DNA from: Hirsutella rhossiliensis
Taxonomy: Eukaryota > Ascomycota > Sordariomycetes > Hypocreales > Ophiocordycipitaceae
Assembly (NCBI RefSeq): GCF_020360975.1
Contig: NW_025408674.1
Location: forward strand, 1,178,001 to 1,242,000
DNA length: 64,000 nucleotides
Reading direction: 5' to 3'
Shown here: one piece after another, positions 1-11,519 of the stretch
Numbering within the stretch: the first letter of the stretch is position 1
Layout: every line of letters begins with the position of its first letter
Notes under the pieces: generated by a model
Databases searched by the model: none
Told to the model about the DNA's origin: nothing
The model's input: only the letters and a program-made list of their open reading frames with translations
Position numbers and translations under genes: made by a program

Positions 1-958
1 ATGACTTGACCAAAACTGCACACTTGGGATCCAAACGTTGATGTATTGTCCTGCCGCAACTCTTAGCGGCTGTGAGACACGGACTACCATATAGATGGAG
101 CCATCTAGTCGTTTCAGAAACGCACGCGGCGAGGGCATATGTAGATTGGTGTTCCGCCAGAGTATCCGAATATAATAGCCTATATTGATAGAGCAGATGG
201 CTCCTCCGTAAACGTACAATGGCATACGTTCAAACCTAGCAACCGAAAGGTGTGATCAACGATGCCGACTATAAGAATCAGAGCGACAGACTGGTGAAGT
301 CGAAGATGGAGCTCGAAGGAAGGGCGACTTTAAGCAGTGACGCGAAAGCAAGCAGAAGGAACGAAAATGCAGCCTAAAAAGTATCAGCACTTGTTCTTTC
401 AGGCGAGAAGTGACCCGACGAGAGTTTAGGGTTCAGACAAGAAGCTTCTTAATATCTACCCAACTGTTGATGTCGAATTGCGTCCCTTTGCCCACCATTG
501 TAACGCCGTGGAAAGGAACAGGCCAAATGAAACTGCACCTGAGACACGGTGAGCCTTTTGTAACTGGCGAGTGACAAACCCAACATATCTGCGATGAATG
601 AGTGGTGCAAAGAAAGATACAGCGGCATCAGGTTGACGACTGAGAGACGACCCGCTCTAGATGCAGCTTCACTCGGTGAAGCGAGTGATAATACTGACCC
701 CTTTGTGGTAGCCTAAAACGAAACCTTGCAAAAAACGCATAAACCATTGACAGCAACATATGTAGTGTTGAGCAAGGCTGAAGACAAGAGCCATGGGCCC
801 AGCATGCGATGTCGTTTCACCATCACACTGTAAGCAACCTTGTTCGCGACAGTCGCGGAGAGACGTCTGATACGCTTTCCTGCCGGCCGGTTAGAAACGA
901 CGAGGAGCAATACAAGGATGAGTGAGATGCAAGCGGCATAGGCTTCTGGTAAGTCCAT
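1..958 (-). pseudogene. Ferric-reductase-like (FRE) pseudogene, cut by window start
   Basis: FRE proteins are membrane flavocytochromes that reduce Fe(III) at the cell surface. Reading the minus strand from an ATG at 958, the first ORF has an N-terminal hydrophobic stretch (residues ~10-22) and then the family motif KRHRMLGPW followed by a second hydrophobic stretch. After a frame change, positions ~680-560 encode a segment with RAGRLSVVNLMPLY and HHSFIADMLGLSL, typical of the ferric-reductase transmembrane core. Around 320-240 the residues FELHLRLHQSVALIL match the helix carrying a haem-binding His. At 240-10, VAAGQYINVWIPSVQFWS is the FAD-binding domain signature. At least two or three frame changes and several stops separate these pieces, so the gene is broken; some could be unrecognised introns. 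The NAD-binding part lies outside the window. Family assignment is by motif recall only. Confidence 0.72.
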
Positions 959-1120
959 TTTCTACGTGGACGGGGCAGGTAAGCTGGGCAGAATGGAGAA
1001 GACATCTTTTAAATAAGCTTGAACTCGAAACGTCTCTGATTCGTGACCTCGGCCAGCTTGACTAGATCCAAAGCGACTCCTCGCAAGCGATGTCATTTGA
1101 ACCCACCAAGAAATGGATGC

Positions 1121-2198
1121 TTAATCACTTAGCCTGAGGTTTTGCTCTACCGGATGAGTGAAGACACGCACCTGGCAAAGCTCCGACGCAGTGCTAACCG
1201 AAGTTGTTGCAGCTACGAAGTCTGCCACTTTGTCGCGACTGAGCCAGCGCCGATCCTTAAGTCCCGGTCCCGGATCTTTTTGCAGAAACCAAAGCGTGAC
1301 TGTTCTAAGATCTTCCATGTTCCTTGAGGCAACGTCTCTATTCAGTTTCTCAAATTTCTCAGGGCTCGCTAATTGATCTCGTTAGCCACAGGGCGCCGCC
1401 GTTAGAAAACGGGTTGAGGTTCATGGTACGAAGCGGACCTGCGCACCTAGCTTGACGACGCCATTCTGGTTGAGAAGAACGTTTTGGTAGCTCAGCTGCC
1501 CATGGCCGAATCCTTGACGCTCTAAATATGCCAGGCCATCTAGTGTCTGATGATGAAGTAAGCTACGCGACGGTTCGTCCGGAACGGGGCGTACCTGACG
1601 AAGCAATGCAACGGCTTGCAGCTCACTCGGGTAGGCTGGGCAGTTGACGAGTTGACGTAGCGAGATGGCCATTTCCTCAAACACGAGGTAGAAGCCACTA
1701 GGGGAATCGTTGAAGACTTCTAAGATGGACACGATATTTTTGTGATTGAAGTGGTAGTAAGCAAGAGCTGCCCGTATCGACCGATGGGAATGATCTAATG
1801 TTAACAACTCGGCGAGGTGACTTAGCGCTGATGGCAAGTGAGATATTCCCTTCAAAATCAAGGATCTTGTAAATCTCTCTGTAACTATCCCATGGCTTCC
1901 CAGTTTTGGCGCCAGGGATATTTCTCCCAGTCGGAGCTTCCTTATCGGTCGAGCTCGGCTCATCTCCCTTCAGCAGCGAGCGCCTATTCCAGTATGGAGA
2001 AGGTTTTGGGGCCTTGGTCTTATCCCTCTCGCCTTCCGTCATAGAAGGCGATTGGGGGGTATCGTGATTTGAGAAAAGGTGAGTAGATCGGCCACGGCGG
2101 TTCGTATTCAAGTTCATGGCTGTTTCTAAGCTCGCACCACCTTGTTCGGGGTCGAGGGATAGCAAAGACTGTGTTAAAAAGTGTTCGCGTTGCAGCAA
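1121..2198 (-). pseudogene. Kinase-like (pseudokinase) gene, decayed
   Basis: This is a fungal protein-kinase-fold protein without a proper catalytic core. From an ATG at 2198 there is a low-complexity N-terminus, then a beta-lobe (GNISLAISAKSPRRVVNIRSF, about 2198-1860 onward). After a one-base shift near an A-run at ~1740 comes HKNIVSILEVF and FYLVFEEMAISL (hinge). A likely intron (GTACGC..CATCAG, ~1606-1556) follows LLRQ; then comes GLAYLERQGFGHGQLSYQNV with LLNQNGVVKLG. In this loop the HRD triad reads HGQ and the DFG region reads KLG, so catalysis is doubtful. The tail at 1318-1121 (QKDPGPGLKDRRW, DKVADFVAATTSVSTASEL) fits the C-terminal helix seen in the family, with an in-frame TAG just before it. 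The same intron position occurs in the related gene at 25252-26067. Confidence 0.65.
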
Positions 2199-2319
2199 AT
2201 TCTGGCTCCGTTTAGGCCCACTCGAGGCAAGATAAGTAAAAAAAACGTAAAATCTGCTTATAGCCCAGATCTATGCGCTGTCCCACCACCCGAAACAGCA
2301 TTCACCAAGGTGCTTCATC

Positions 2320-3883
2320 ATGCCGCGAAATCGTCCCTCTCATCCAGGTAGACACGTCGATGAATGCCGCAAGCGAGACAACGAAGTTTATCGTCAAATC
2401 CGCTTTTACAGGCAGAAAAACGACGAAGAAGGAGTATCAGCTTGTCTCGAACAGCTCTCTTCTAACCACGCACGGAGGTGCGCAAAGAGGCTGCTGAATC
2501 AACCAGCTCTGGCCGATGCCTTGGACGAGTTGCTCGACGTAGAAGGACTCGATCAGCCTTCCTACTCAAGACTATGCATAAAGTTATCGCTTTGCAGTGC
2601 AGAGGTATTTATCCGAGCTCCAGAGCCCAAAGCAGGCGTTGGCTGATGGGCAGCACAGGAAATTCTTAGCTATTTCGCCTGGATTAAACATTGCTTCTTC
2701 GAGACAATAACTCAAGGCGATATAGATGCCTTGCAATCCCTAGATGAGTTTACAGTCCGGGCGTTAGAGCAGAAGTGTCCACGATACGGCGCGGAAGACA
2801 GGAAGGAGATTGAAAATCTGCTCACATCGGGCAAAATCTTCGCCACTAAGACTCCAGATTGGCGTCAGGAGTTGTTGTTAAGACTCTGCAACATGGAGCT
2901 CTTAATCCCTTCCTTGTTTACCTTCCATAACGATGTGAAGGTGCTCGAGTATTGCGCGCATTGTATGCGCCACTTGATCGACGTACCTAGAAAAAATGGG
3001 TCGATCACCACAGAGCTAAGAGCTTCGTTCAAGCGAGATTTAACACAGTTCAAGGACGCTCGTGTTAATATGTGGCTGTACGCGAGGAAAGACACCTTGA
3101 AATGCCTCTTGCACCCCGAAGGAATGATAAGGAGCTGCTTGCGAAAATTCGACCGCGGGTAGCAAAACGGGAAGACCTTATTCATTTTGCCAATTATGCC
3201 GCAGAACTAGGGTTCTGGTCTGCTAAGATTCGGCACTGGACTGCCGGTCAAGCTTCGCATGTCGTGCAAGAGTTGAGCTCCGATCGCTTAGAAGAATCTG
3301 TTAAGCGGCCATTGCACCGATGTGGATTTCAGACACAGCTTCCTTTAAGTTCGACAAAGCTCACCTCAACTTGAGAGACTTAATAAGGCAGGACCAGAAC
3401 TGGACACTTTTCACGTTCTGAGATCGGTGTTATATGCGTTCTTCATCCATACAGGTGCTACCCCAGAGGCTTTGTCTATTTGTGAGACTCAGGTCGCCGT
3501 CTCATCGCCTCACCAGAGGGGAGAGCCGCGTCAAGGGGGAAAAAGCCGCCAAGAAGAGTCCCAAGATTGCAGTCGTATGCGGACAGAGATGGTGGAGTTC
3601 CATCAGCTTATGGATGATGGTACGTGGAAAGCGGATCCGGTTGGATGCTTTCTCGTGGAGGAGGAGGCTACGAAAGGGTGACAGCCGGCTATACCTTAAT
3701 GGGGTGCGATACATCCTCCGGGCAGCCAAGAGTGGAGTTCATCACGCCCACATCATGCCTCGAGCGCGCTTCGCTCAGGATTGGTGTCATTTTGTAAAGC
3801 CCATGACTAGCTCGGGCATCACTGACGACCTTGTTTCCTATTGCGAAAGCCTATATGCACAACGACAGCTAGTATCTCTATAG
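2320..3883 (+). pseudogene. DUF3723-family pseudogene
   Basis: DUF3723 is a fungal family of unknown function, common in accessory regions and in Starship cargo. The N-terminal part (2320-2646) has YRQIRFYRQKNDEEG and ADALDELLDVEGL. An in-frame TGA follows at 2644, after which the same frame continues to LQSLDEFTVRALEQKCP and the diagnostic stretch LLIPSLFTFHNDVKVLEYCA (about 2890-2960), then VNMWLYARK. Near 3120 the frame changes, and KELLAKIRPRVAKREDLIHF and AAELGFWSAKI (about 3130-3240) match the segment that normally follows. Further frame changes occur near 3330 and 3680; the last part (~3430-3880) is weaker. Start chosen at the first ATG giving the conserved N-terminus. The gene cannot encode a full product. 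No partner or regulator is visible. Confidence 0.7.
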
Positions 3884-3898
3884 AGAGCAAGAGAGGGG

Positions 3899-4071
3899 TG
3901 TCACGCGCTTAAAGACCTGGCATGGCCCATCTGAAACCGAAGTGGGGATCGCGACGCGACCTATATAGGACGAGGATAACCACAGCCCGCTGGAGGGCTC
4001 TTTAAAGATCAACAATTGAATCAATCGCCCTGGTCTTCACGCTCTGTTTAGTTGTACTTGTGCATCTTACA
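3899..4071 (+). repeat. Solo LTR, family B copy 1
   Basis: The sequence starts TGTCACGCGC and ends CTTACA, with perfect 5-bp duplications AGGGG at 3894-3898 and 4072-4076. It contains a TATA-like stretch (CCTATATAGG) and shares its central part with copies at 30157-30342 and 23665-24936. TG..CA ends plus a 5-bp TSD identify a solo LTR of an LTR retrotransposon. The next stretch, 4077-4318, shows no gene. Confidence 0.85.
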
Positions 4072-4323
4072 AGGGGCTAAGCCTAGCATGCGGCAAATAT
4101 TTTCCCCAGCCCCGGGCGGCGAGGTCGTAAACCGAAGCCAAGTGTAATGGCCTTTGACCAGAGCTAGGCACCTTATTGTATTAGTCACCTGTGGATTACG
4201 TGACTAATAGGGCCTGTATATAGGCGGGGTCCGCACCTCCAGGTGCGGCACCCGTACACTCTTCCTTCTCCCCTTCGTAGAATATTATATCCCTCCTTCG
4301 GACCCTCTCTGCGCATACTCGAG

Positions 4324-4594
4324 TGTCACACATAGGATATCAGCCTCCAACAGTCTGACCCCCTATTCGCACAGTCCGTTTCCACATTTCCCCACAGAAA
4401 CTTCTAGGAGGCATCATCAACGCATCAGTGGCTTCCAGATGATCCGATCAGATGCTTCCATTCACTACCATTCCCTTCCATTCTCATATTCAGGCAGTCT
4501 ATAAAGATCTCGCTTCTTTCCCACCTTAGATAGCAGAATCAAGAGTCTTCCAGTCCCTGATCTTTATGCCCACTTGCTCATCCTCCGTGCGATA
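4324..4594 (+). repeat. Copia-1 5' LTR
   Basis: Begins TGTCACACATAGG and ends CCTCCGTGCGATA. Near-identical to 9221-9490. The end is GATA rather than the usual CA. Confidence 0.93.
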
Positions 4595-4617
4595 GTTATG
4601 AGCCCGGTCTGCCACTG
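4595..4617 (+). promoter_or_regulatory. Copia-1 primer-binding site, half-tRNA-iMet type
   Basis: Directly after the 5' LTR, GTTATGAGCCCGG is the complement of an initiator-Met anticodon arm (GGGCTCATAAC), followed by CCACTG, complementary to CAGTGG of the D-arm side. No TGG complementary to a tRNA 3' CCA end is present. This is the arrangement known from Drosophila copia, which uses a cleaved 5' half of tRNA-iMet. The middle of the match is imperfect. Confidence 0.6.
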
Positions 4618-4663
4618 ACTGGGTATCTTATTCTTGTTCACTCCGCTGCGCAGAATAGCTTCC

Positions 4664-5666
4664 ACAATGAGCTCAGCTCTAGATCTTGATGGCTCTTCCA
4701 GGGCACCGTGCTCAACGGCCCTTGCGACTGGAAACAATGGATTTCTATCATCAAGAAATTCGCCACGTCCCACAGTCTTTGGGACTTTCTGGACCCTGCC
4801 GTCAAGGAGGGTAAGCCGGTTCTTCAGCAGCCAGTTGAACCAACATTCCGACAAATCAACCACGAAGCATCTGATCTCGTGGATCTGACCTCGGAGGAAT
4901 TTCGCCGTCTCGAATTCCTCCACACCCAATACCGCTCGAAGCTTCAAGGGTATAGGGATCAAGTGAAGGCACTCGCCAGCCTTCAACAACACATCGTCAA
5001 GACCATCGGCAACTACTACAGCACCATTGCCGAGGAACACGACGTTGCAAAGCAACTTGCCTTGCTTCAGGCTCGTGTGGCCCCAACCGACTGGGCACTC
5101 GAGAGGAAGTTGTTCAGCGTTATCGTTCCACCCTTCAGTCGCCAAACAGGACCAAGATCGAAGCTTGGGTCACCCAATGGCAGAAAGTCCTCACTGAGGC
5201 AAAGCAATTAGGGCTTCCTGATGTCCAGGACCTTCGCCCTACCCAAGATTTCCTACAGGCTGTTTCGTCCATCAACGCCCCATTCACAGACTATTGGGTC
5301 AACAAAATGGAAGACGAGGCCGTATTCGGCAAGCCTGAGTGGAAGACCGACTTCCCGGACGGCATTAAGATCAGTGAGATCTTTGAACGAGCTCACCGAA
5401 TCAAGGCCGCCAACAACAGCAAAGGATCATTCGGAGCTGCCTTCCAAGGCAAGGGAGAGAAATCGGAGAGGAAAGAGGACAAGCCTAAGTGGTCTTCAAG
5501 CAAGAACGCTGATGGTGTTCCTATGTGTGTCTGCGGAGAATATCACCGCTTCGTAGATTGCTTCTATCTCATCAAATCAGCTCGGCCTGATGGCTGGACT
5601 CCTGATCAGAAGGTTGAGAAGAAGATCAAGAAATCCTCGACTCCAATCCATGGGCAAAGAAGATGA
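4664..5666 (+). pseudogene. Copia-1 gag
   Basis: The nucleocapsid/capsid part of Copia-1. The frame opens near 4667, shifts near 4700 into NGPCDWKQWISIIKKF, and shifts again near 5120 into a frame containing PFTDYWVNKMEDEAVFG and ISEIFERAHRIKAA. The C-terminus has a knuckle-like cluster CVCGEYHRFVDC (CxC-x3-H-x4-C, about 5524-5562) and a lysine-rich tail. At least two frame changes make it non-functional as read. Confidence 0.8.
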
Positions 5667-5738
5667 CGGAGAAAGCACAAGACTTCAAGAAGAAGGAAAT
5701 GGAGAAATCGTCCGACTCCTCCGTTAAAGGCACAGCGT

Positions 5739-8700
5739 TTGCCGGTCTTCTACCAGCTCCTGACAACACACCGCCTCCTCAACACCTCCATCAACCAGTT
5801 TCTCGACGGAAAGGCAGTCTACCCGCTGTATGACTCCTTTATCCTTGATTCCGGATCAGACACACACATTTGCAACAACCGATCCCGTTTTCTTGACTAC
5901 ACCGCCCTTGCAGAGCCAAAAGAGCTCTTTGCAGGCGATAGTCAACTTCAGATCCTTGGCTACGGCACAGTCCGTATGAAGCTTGAAGAAGGAGGACTTT
6001 TTCAGCTCAACGAAGTTGCCTTCGTGCCAAAATTCCACACCAACATCGCATCCTCGACCGCTTTCTTGCGAAGGGATACAACTGGAATCCACTATCTGGA
6101 CGCGTCTCTAAAGACGATCAGATTATATTTCATACGAAACGCCGCTTTCGTCAACCGGTCATCGAGTTCAACCCGATTAAGGAGGACTCTCACGCCTCCA
6201 ACTTCACATCTTCATCTGCACCTCGCGCAGTGAAAACAGCAGATGCTACGCTTTGGCATAAGCGCCTAGGCCACTTGAACGCTCAAGCCCTAGAGCGTCT
6301 TGTTGAGAACACGACGGGTTCGAAGATCAAAGGCCCAGTTACCATCGATTGCACCGCGTGTTCCCTTGGGAAGGGAAAGAAGGTCGTCTCTCGCCGAACC
6401 CTCAAAACCGAGCCCCAGACCATTCTGGAGAATCTACGTTGATATCTTCAGTATGAACACCTCATTCAACGGCAAGGAAGCTGTTCTTCTTATCAAAGAT
6501 GAATTTACAAGCATGATCTTCATCTACCTTCTGAATGACGCGACACAAGGGTCCGTTATGACTGCTTTGAGAAACCATGAGGCAATGATTCAACGCCAAT
6601 GGAATCTCAATATTTGCATTATCCACCGTGATAACGATCGTTCTCTTCAGAGTGCGTATGAGAGCTGGATCGAGGAAAAGGGATTCAAGATGAACCTTCT
6701 GCCCTTACACTCCCGCTCAAAACGGCTCTGCAGAGCGATCTGGGGGGGTAATATCTGCCCAGGCCAGAACAATGGGAATTGATGCCAATTTACCATCTGA
6801 TCTTTGGCCAGAGACTTGGAAAGCAGCAGTGTTTTTGCACAACAGATCGCCCATGCAGAACCACAGCTTCCGAACGCCTTTCCAGCTGCTTCATCAGTGG
6901 CTGCGAGACAACAACAGAGACATAGGCTACCAGCAAGACCAGCCTGACATCACGTTTCTCAAGGCATACGGCTGCAGAGCCTATCCCTTGACACCCCAGG
7001 CCCTTCAGAACAGACAGAAGAAGGACCTAAAGACCGACCCTCACACAGAAATCGGTTATCTCGTTGGATATGATTCCACGAACATTTTCAGGATCTGGAT
7101 TCCGTCCACATCAGAAGTCCGAAGGGTCCGAGATGTGACCTTCAATGAAAGCATCTTCTATGACGGAAATGATCAGCCACCAGAACCTATCCCGCCGCGC
7201 GTGGAAGTACAGCTTCCAGCCCACATCGAGGACGAGTCGGATTACGAGGAAATCCCCACTCAAATCGATGAACCTGAACCTGACCCCGTTGAGCAATCTC
7301 CCTCAACCTCAGACCAAGGAGACGCCACCACGATTGTGGTACAACCCGAACCATCTGATCATGAGGACTCGGATGATCAGGATGAGTTTCATGACATTCA
7401 GCACCCATATCCGACACCGGACCCCGGTCCGAGTGACTCTCAGCCACGGCGCTCAGCCCGCACTCCAAAGCCTCGCAAGCTCAGTGCTTTTTCGACCAAC
7501 ACTAAGGGTCAATTCCACAGCTCTTTCTTTCTCGGCAGAGAAGAAAACTTCACAGACGACACCTTCCTCCCGAACCTACGACGTATAAGGAACTTCGCAC
7601 CCACAGATTTGGTCCTCAGTTCAGAGAAGGAGCCCACGCCGAGTGGAAAGCACTCCAACAGAGAGGAACCTTCAGAGCGGTCCCCAGAGACCAGGTCACG
7701 GGCAAGCTTTTGCCACTTACCTGGGTCTTTAAGTATAAGTTCGACAAGCATGGCTTTCTTACAAAGTTCAAAGCCCGTCTTTGTGTTCGAGGAGATCTTC
7801 AACAGCTGGGTGACAAGGACACCTATGCAGCAACCCTTGCAGGACGTTCTTTCCGGATTCTCATGGCCATCACCGCCAAATTCGACCTTGAGACCCGACA
7901 GCTCGACGCAGTTAATGCCTTCACAAACGCCCTCTTAGAAGACGAGGAGGAGGTCTATGTAGCCTTCCCAGACGGATACTACAGACAGGGATGGGCTCTT
8001 CGCCTCATGCGAGCCCTCTATGGCCTCCGACGGTCCCCTCTTCTTTGGCAGAAGGAACTCACTGCTGCATTCAGAGAGCTTGGTCTTACACAGTGTCCCG
8101 ACGAACCCTGCATCTTCCAGAACGACTGGCTCACTGTTTTCTTCTTCGTTGACGATATTGTTTTCCTCTATCGCAAGGAAAACGAGGACGCAGCTGATGA
8201 GATGGTTGCAGCCCTCAAGAGGAAGTACGCGATGACAGACCAAGGGAATTACAATGGTTCCTTGGTATCAGAGTCCTGCGTGACAGACCCAACAGGAAGC
8301 TTTGGCTATGCCAAGACTCCTACATTGAAAGGATGGTTCAACGGTTCGACCTTCAACGGCGTGACCACTTCAGAGGAGCCCTTTCCCGTGCAACGAAGTC
8401 CAGCCGCACACAGGGCAGGCTTCTCCAGACCAAATTCAGCTATACCAGAGCAAAGTTGGATCACTGAACTACGCCGCAGCTATCACCCGCTCGGACATAG
8501 CCAAGCCAGCGTCTAAACTAGCTGAATTCCTCAACAACCCTTCCGAGCATCACCCAAGCTCGCAGACCATCTGATCGAGTACCTTTACGCCACTAGGTAT
8601 CTCGCCATCCAGTTTTCAGGAAAACCCTGCCTCGACGAGGATGTTGTTCCTCAGCTCCACGCTCAACATCATAGCGATTTCAAAGCGCATCCGACGCTGC

Positions 8701-9169
8701 TTTCGCTGATAATAAAGAGACTCGCAAGTCATCCCAGGGTTCAATCCTTACCCTCTTCGGTGGCCCTATTGCTTGGAAAGCCGGTAAACAGGATACAGTC
8801 ACCACTTCTTCCACAGAAGCTGAATTGCTTGCTCTCACGCACACGGCAAAGGAGACTATTGCAACCTTCCGTCTCTTTGAGCAGCTCTCTCTTAAGCTTG
8901 ATGGAATTCCGACGATCCAATGTGACAACCTTCAAACCATTCGTCTTGTTACACAGGATATTCCACGCCTCCGCACAGCCCTTCGTCACGTTGACATCCA
9001 CACCTGTTGGGCTAGGCAGGCATTTGAGAAAGGCCTCTATAAGCTCACTTATACGCCTACTTCCCAGATGATTGCAGACGGCCTCACCAAAGCTCTGCCA
9101 GGCCAGAAATTTGCTACTTTCGTCAAACAACTCGGTCTCGTCGATATCTCTACGTTGCTAGGGATCTAG
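5739..9169 (+). pseudogene. Copia-1 pol (protease, integrase, RT, RNase H)
   Basis: Protease: FILDSGSDTHI with the DSG catalytic motif (~5850). Pre-integrase: LWHKRLGHLNAQALERLV and a C-x2-C pair ending CSLGKGKK (6250-6380). Integrase core: first Asp in DIFSMNTSF, second in HRDNDRS (~6630); the Glu region is scrambled by indels (~6710-6770) but reads as ERSGGVISAQ in one frame. RT: WVFKYKFDKHGFLTKFKARL, QLDAVNAFTNALL, and active-site FFVDDIVFL at ~8145. RNase H: STEAELLALT and DNLQTIRLV, ending ADGLTKALPG (8810-9169). The protein is spread over several frames with stops near 8515, so it is inactive as read. Its order (integrase before RT) is the Copia order. Confidence 0.9.
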
Positions 9170-9207
9170 TTTCTTTCTTCAGTTTGCACTGCCCACTAGC
9201 CAGCACA

Positions 9208-9490
9208 ACCTGGGGGGGTATGTCACACATAGGATATCAGCCTCCAACAGTCTGACCCCCTATTCGCACAGTCCGTTTCCACATTTCCCACAGAAACTTC
9301 TAGGAGGCATCATCAACGCATCAGTGGCTTCCAGATGATCCGATCAGATGCTTCCATTCACTACCATTCCCTTCCATTCTCATATTCAGGCAGTCTATAA
9401 AGATCTCGCCTCTTTCCCACCTTAGATAGCAGAATCAAGAGTCTTCCAGTCCCTGATCTTTATGCCCACTTGCTCATCCTCCGTGCGATA
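9208..9490 (+). repeat. Copia-1 polypurine tract and 3' LTR
   Basis: A G-rich tract (CTGGGGGGGTA, 9210-9220) abuts the 3' LTR, which starts at 9221 with TGTCACACATAGG. The tract would prime plus-strand synthesis. The stretch 9496-9672 after the TSD has no recognisable gene. Confidence 0.88.
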
Positions 9491-9672
9491 TCGAGGCTAC
9501 CCCGTTACACCAAGGAACCTAGCTGCAAGCTAGAACTGGCTCAAGGGGTCATGAACATTTCTAGTATTACCAAGTTACTGTTATTAAGTACAAGGGAATT
9601 GTTGACGGTGCAACTGAAGCAAATATCTAACTTAGTGTATCAACCCCGTTCCAGAACTCGTGTAAGCCACCT

Positions 9673-11519
9673 TTAAACAGAATCATAATTTCCCTCAGCC
9701 TTCACCCCAGGTTTCCCCCCGGCGATCCTGGCTAGACCTTCGTCAATAGTCGTCTGCAGGGACGCTTGAAAATGAACCATCAGTTTCTGCATATGCTGGC
9801 TGACTTCCTTAAGAATTGAGTCGACACGTTTATCCAACTTCTCTTCCTGCGACTGGAGTCGGCTTTCCAGCTTCTGAACTTTGTCTGCCAGCGATTCATG
9901 GCCGATGGTGCTGCCGCCATTGCCCAGCGATCTTGCAGTAGACAGTTCTCCGTCAGTATATCCTCCATCTCTATTCTTTCGTGCCATATCTCGTCTCAGC
10001 CTTCTCCTCACATCCGGATCAGGCTCGACAGCTGCTGGGTCGTTGAACTCGGCGACTGGTCCAGCTTCCCAGGGAGTTGGGATTCTGTCTCTTCTGCAGC
10101 ATTCTCTGATCTTCAGATTTGCCTGGTCCCTTCCAAGAACCTTTCTAAGGCTGCTCACTGTAAGCATGTGAATATCTGGCTTTCCATCGTCAAGTGAACC
10201 CTTGAAAGCCACGCAGCAATGAGCGGCCGGGCTCCTACGCCTGGCCGCCGCCATGTTCTTCCTGAGAATGACGGTCTCCGGGACCCAAAGAACCTCTTTA
10301 AACCCTTTTCGGTGCTCCTTCGACCAACCAGACTGCCCCTTGGACAGATTTAAGCCTTTCGACCTGAAATCGGCCGTAACGCCGGCCTCGGAACCGGTCT
10401 CGTAGCTCCGAATGAGCCGGCCATCCTCCTCTCTCTCTACGAGCGCCCGCGTGCCCCGGCCGACGGGGTAATACCCTATGATTGTAAACCCACCAGAAGC
10501 CTTTAACGTGATCCATGGATAGTCGATGTTACTGGCAATGTCTCTTCGACTGAGGAACTCTTCGGGTGTCTCCATAGTCCAGCTGGCCGGAAAATGCTTC
10601 CTTTCAATTTTCAAATCAACGAGCCTCTTATGTTCAAGAATCTCCTCAGAATAGGTCCTGTTTTGGCGGTCCTCAAGCAATTGTCGATATCCCTCGTTGA
10701 TCATTTGGTAATGTGTCGAGAAGAAGGAAGCCTCAATATTCCAATAATCTGTCGGCGCACCTTCATCCATCATGTCTTCTGTGTTCTTCACCACGGCCTC
10801 TTCCTCGAGCTTCGCGTTCAAATTCCGAAGTTCCTCAACTGCTTGGACGTTTGAGGGATCTTTCTTCAGCTTCATAATCCATTGCGTTGATTCGTCGTAT
10901 AAAATTTGGACACGTTCTGTTGGCAGAGGAACTCGGAACTCTTCCAGTGGGGGATCTTCCACGTCCTCGTCCTCGTCTGTCTCGCGCTCAGAACCATTGA
11001 GATGGTCCAGGTCGTCCAACTTTTTTTGGCCATCCCATTGATCGACTTCGCATATCCATCGACTGTCGACTCCCAGGTCCTCGGCTGCTTTTTGGAGTTC
11101 TGTTTCATGTTAGACGTGTCTATCATTTGCGAGGAAAATAACTTACTCTTGTAAGGCTCAGCAGCGCCATCACCCATCACTACGGGATGAACCAAGCAAG
11201 CCAAAGTGCGCCAGGCCCGTGTCCTTTCCATTTCGTCAGAGTTCGTGCCTACGTCCAAGATTTTCTCAGGGTCGCTGGCTTTGCATTTCATGATGCGCTT
11301 AATCTGAACCTCTGCAGAACTTGTCTTGTTTTGCCCTTGATTCTCGTCGTTCTCGTCATTATCGTCATTCTGTTCAGATTGCTTTGGTTGGGCCTGATAA
11401 CTCCTATTTTTCCCGCCTGCTCTCTCCCCGTTCTTCTTATTCGCCTGAGGCTCGGGAGTATACTCTGGCGTAGGAAGCGTAGTCCTATCCACTGCTTCGG
11501 GATTATTCTTGTCAGTCAT
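9673..11519 (-). CDS. J-domain-like protein, two exons, intact
   Basis: Exon 1 is 11519-11147, the intron 11146-11100 (47 bp, GTAAGT...CTAAC...CAG), and exon 2 11099-9673. The joined reading frame is exactly 600 codons (599 residues), which supports the splice model. The N-terminus is polar and acidic. Residues ~85-140 resemble a J domain: PEKILDVGTNSDEM, RTRAWRTLACLVHPV, then KKLQKAAEDLG. The HPD triad that stimulates Hsp70 ATPase reads HPV, so co-chaperone activity is uncertain. The long middle part is unrecognised. Residues ~520-570 (ADKVQKLESRLQSQEEKLD) are a coiled coil. It ends 180 bp from Copia-1. It is one of the few open genes here and may be a host or cargo gene. Confidence 0.75.

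Larger units (their letters stand above)
4324..9490 (+). mobile_element. Copia-1 LTR retrotransposon, full length, coding broken
   Basis: A complete Ty1/Copia element. LTRs lie at 4324-4594 and 9221-9490, flanked by a perfect TSD TCGAG (4319-4323 and 9491-9495). Domain order is gag, protease, integrase, reverse transcriptase, RNase H, which is the Copia order. By eye the two LTRs differ only by one indel and one substitution, so the insertion is young, yet the internal region has many frame changes. Fragments of the same LTR are scattered near 23.2, 25.0 and 30.4-30.8 kb. Confidence 0.95.
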
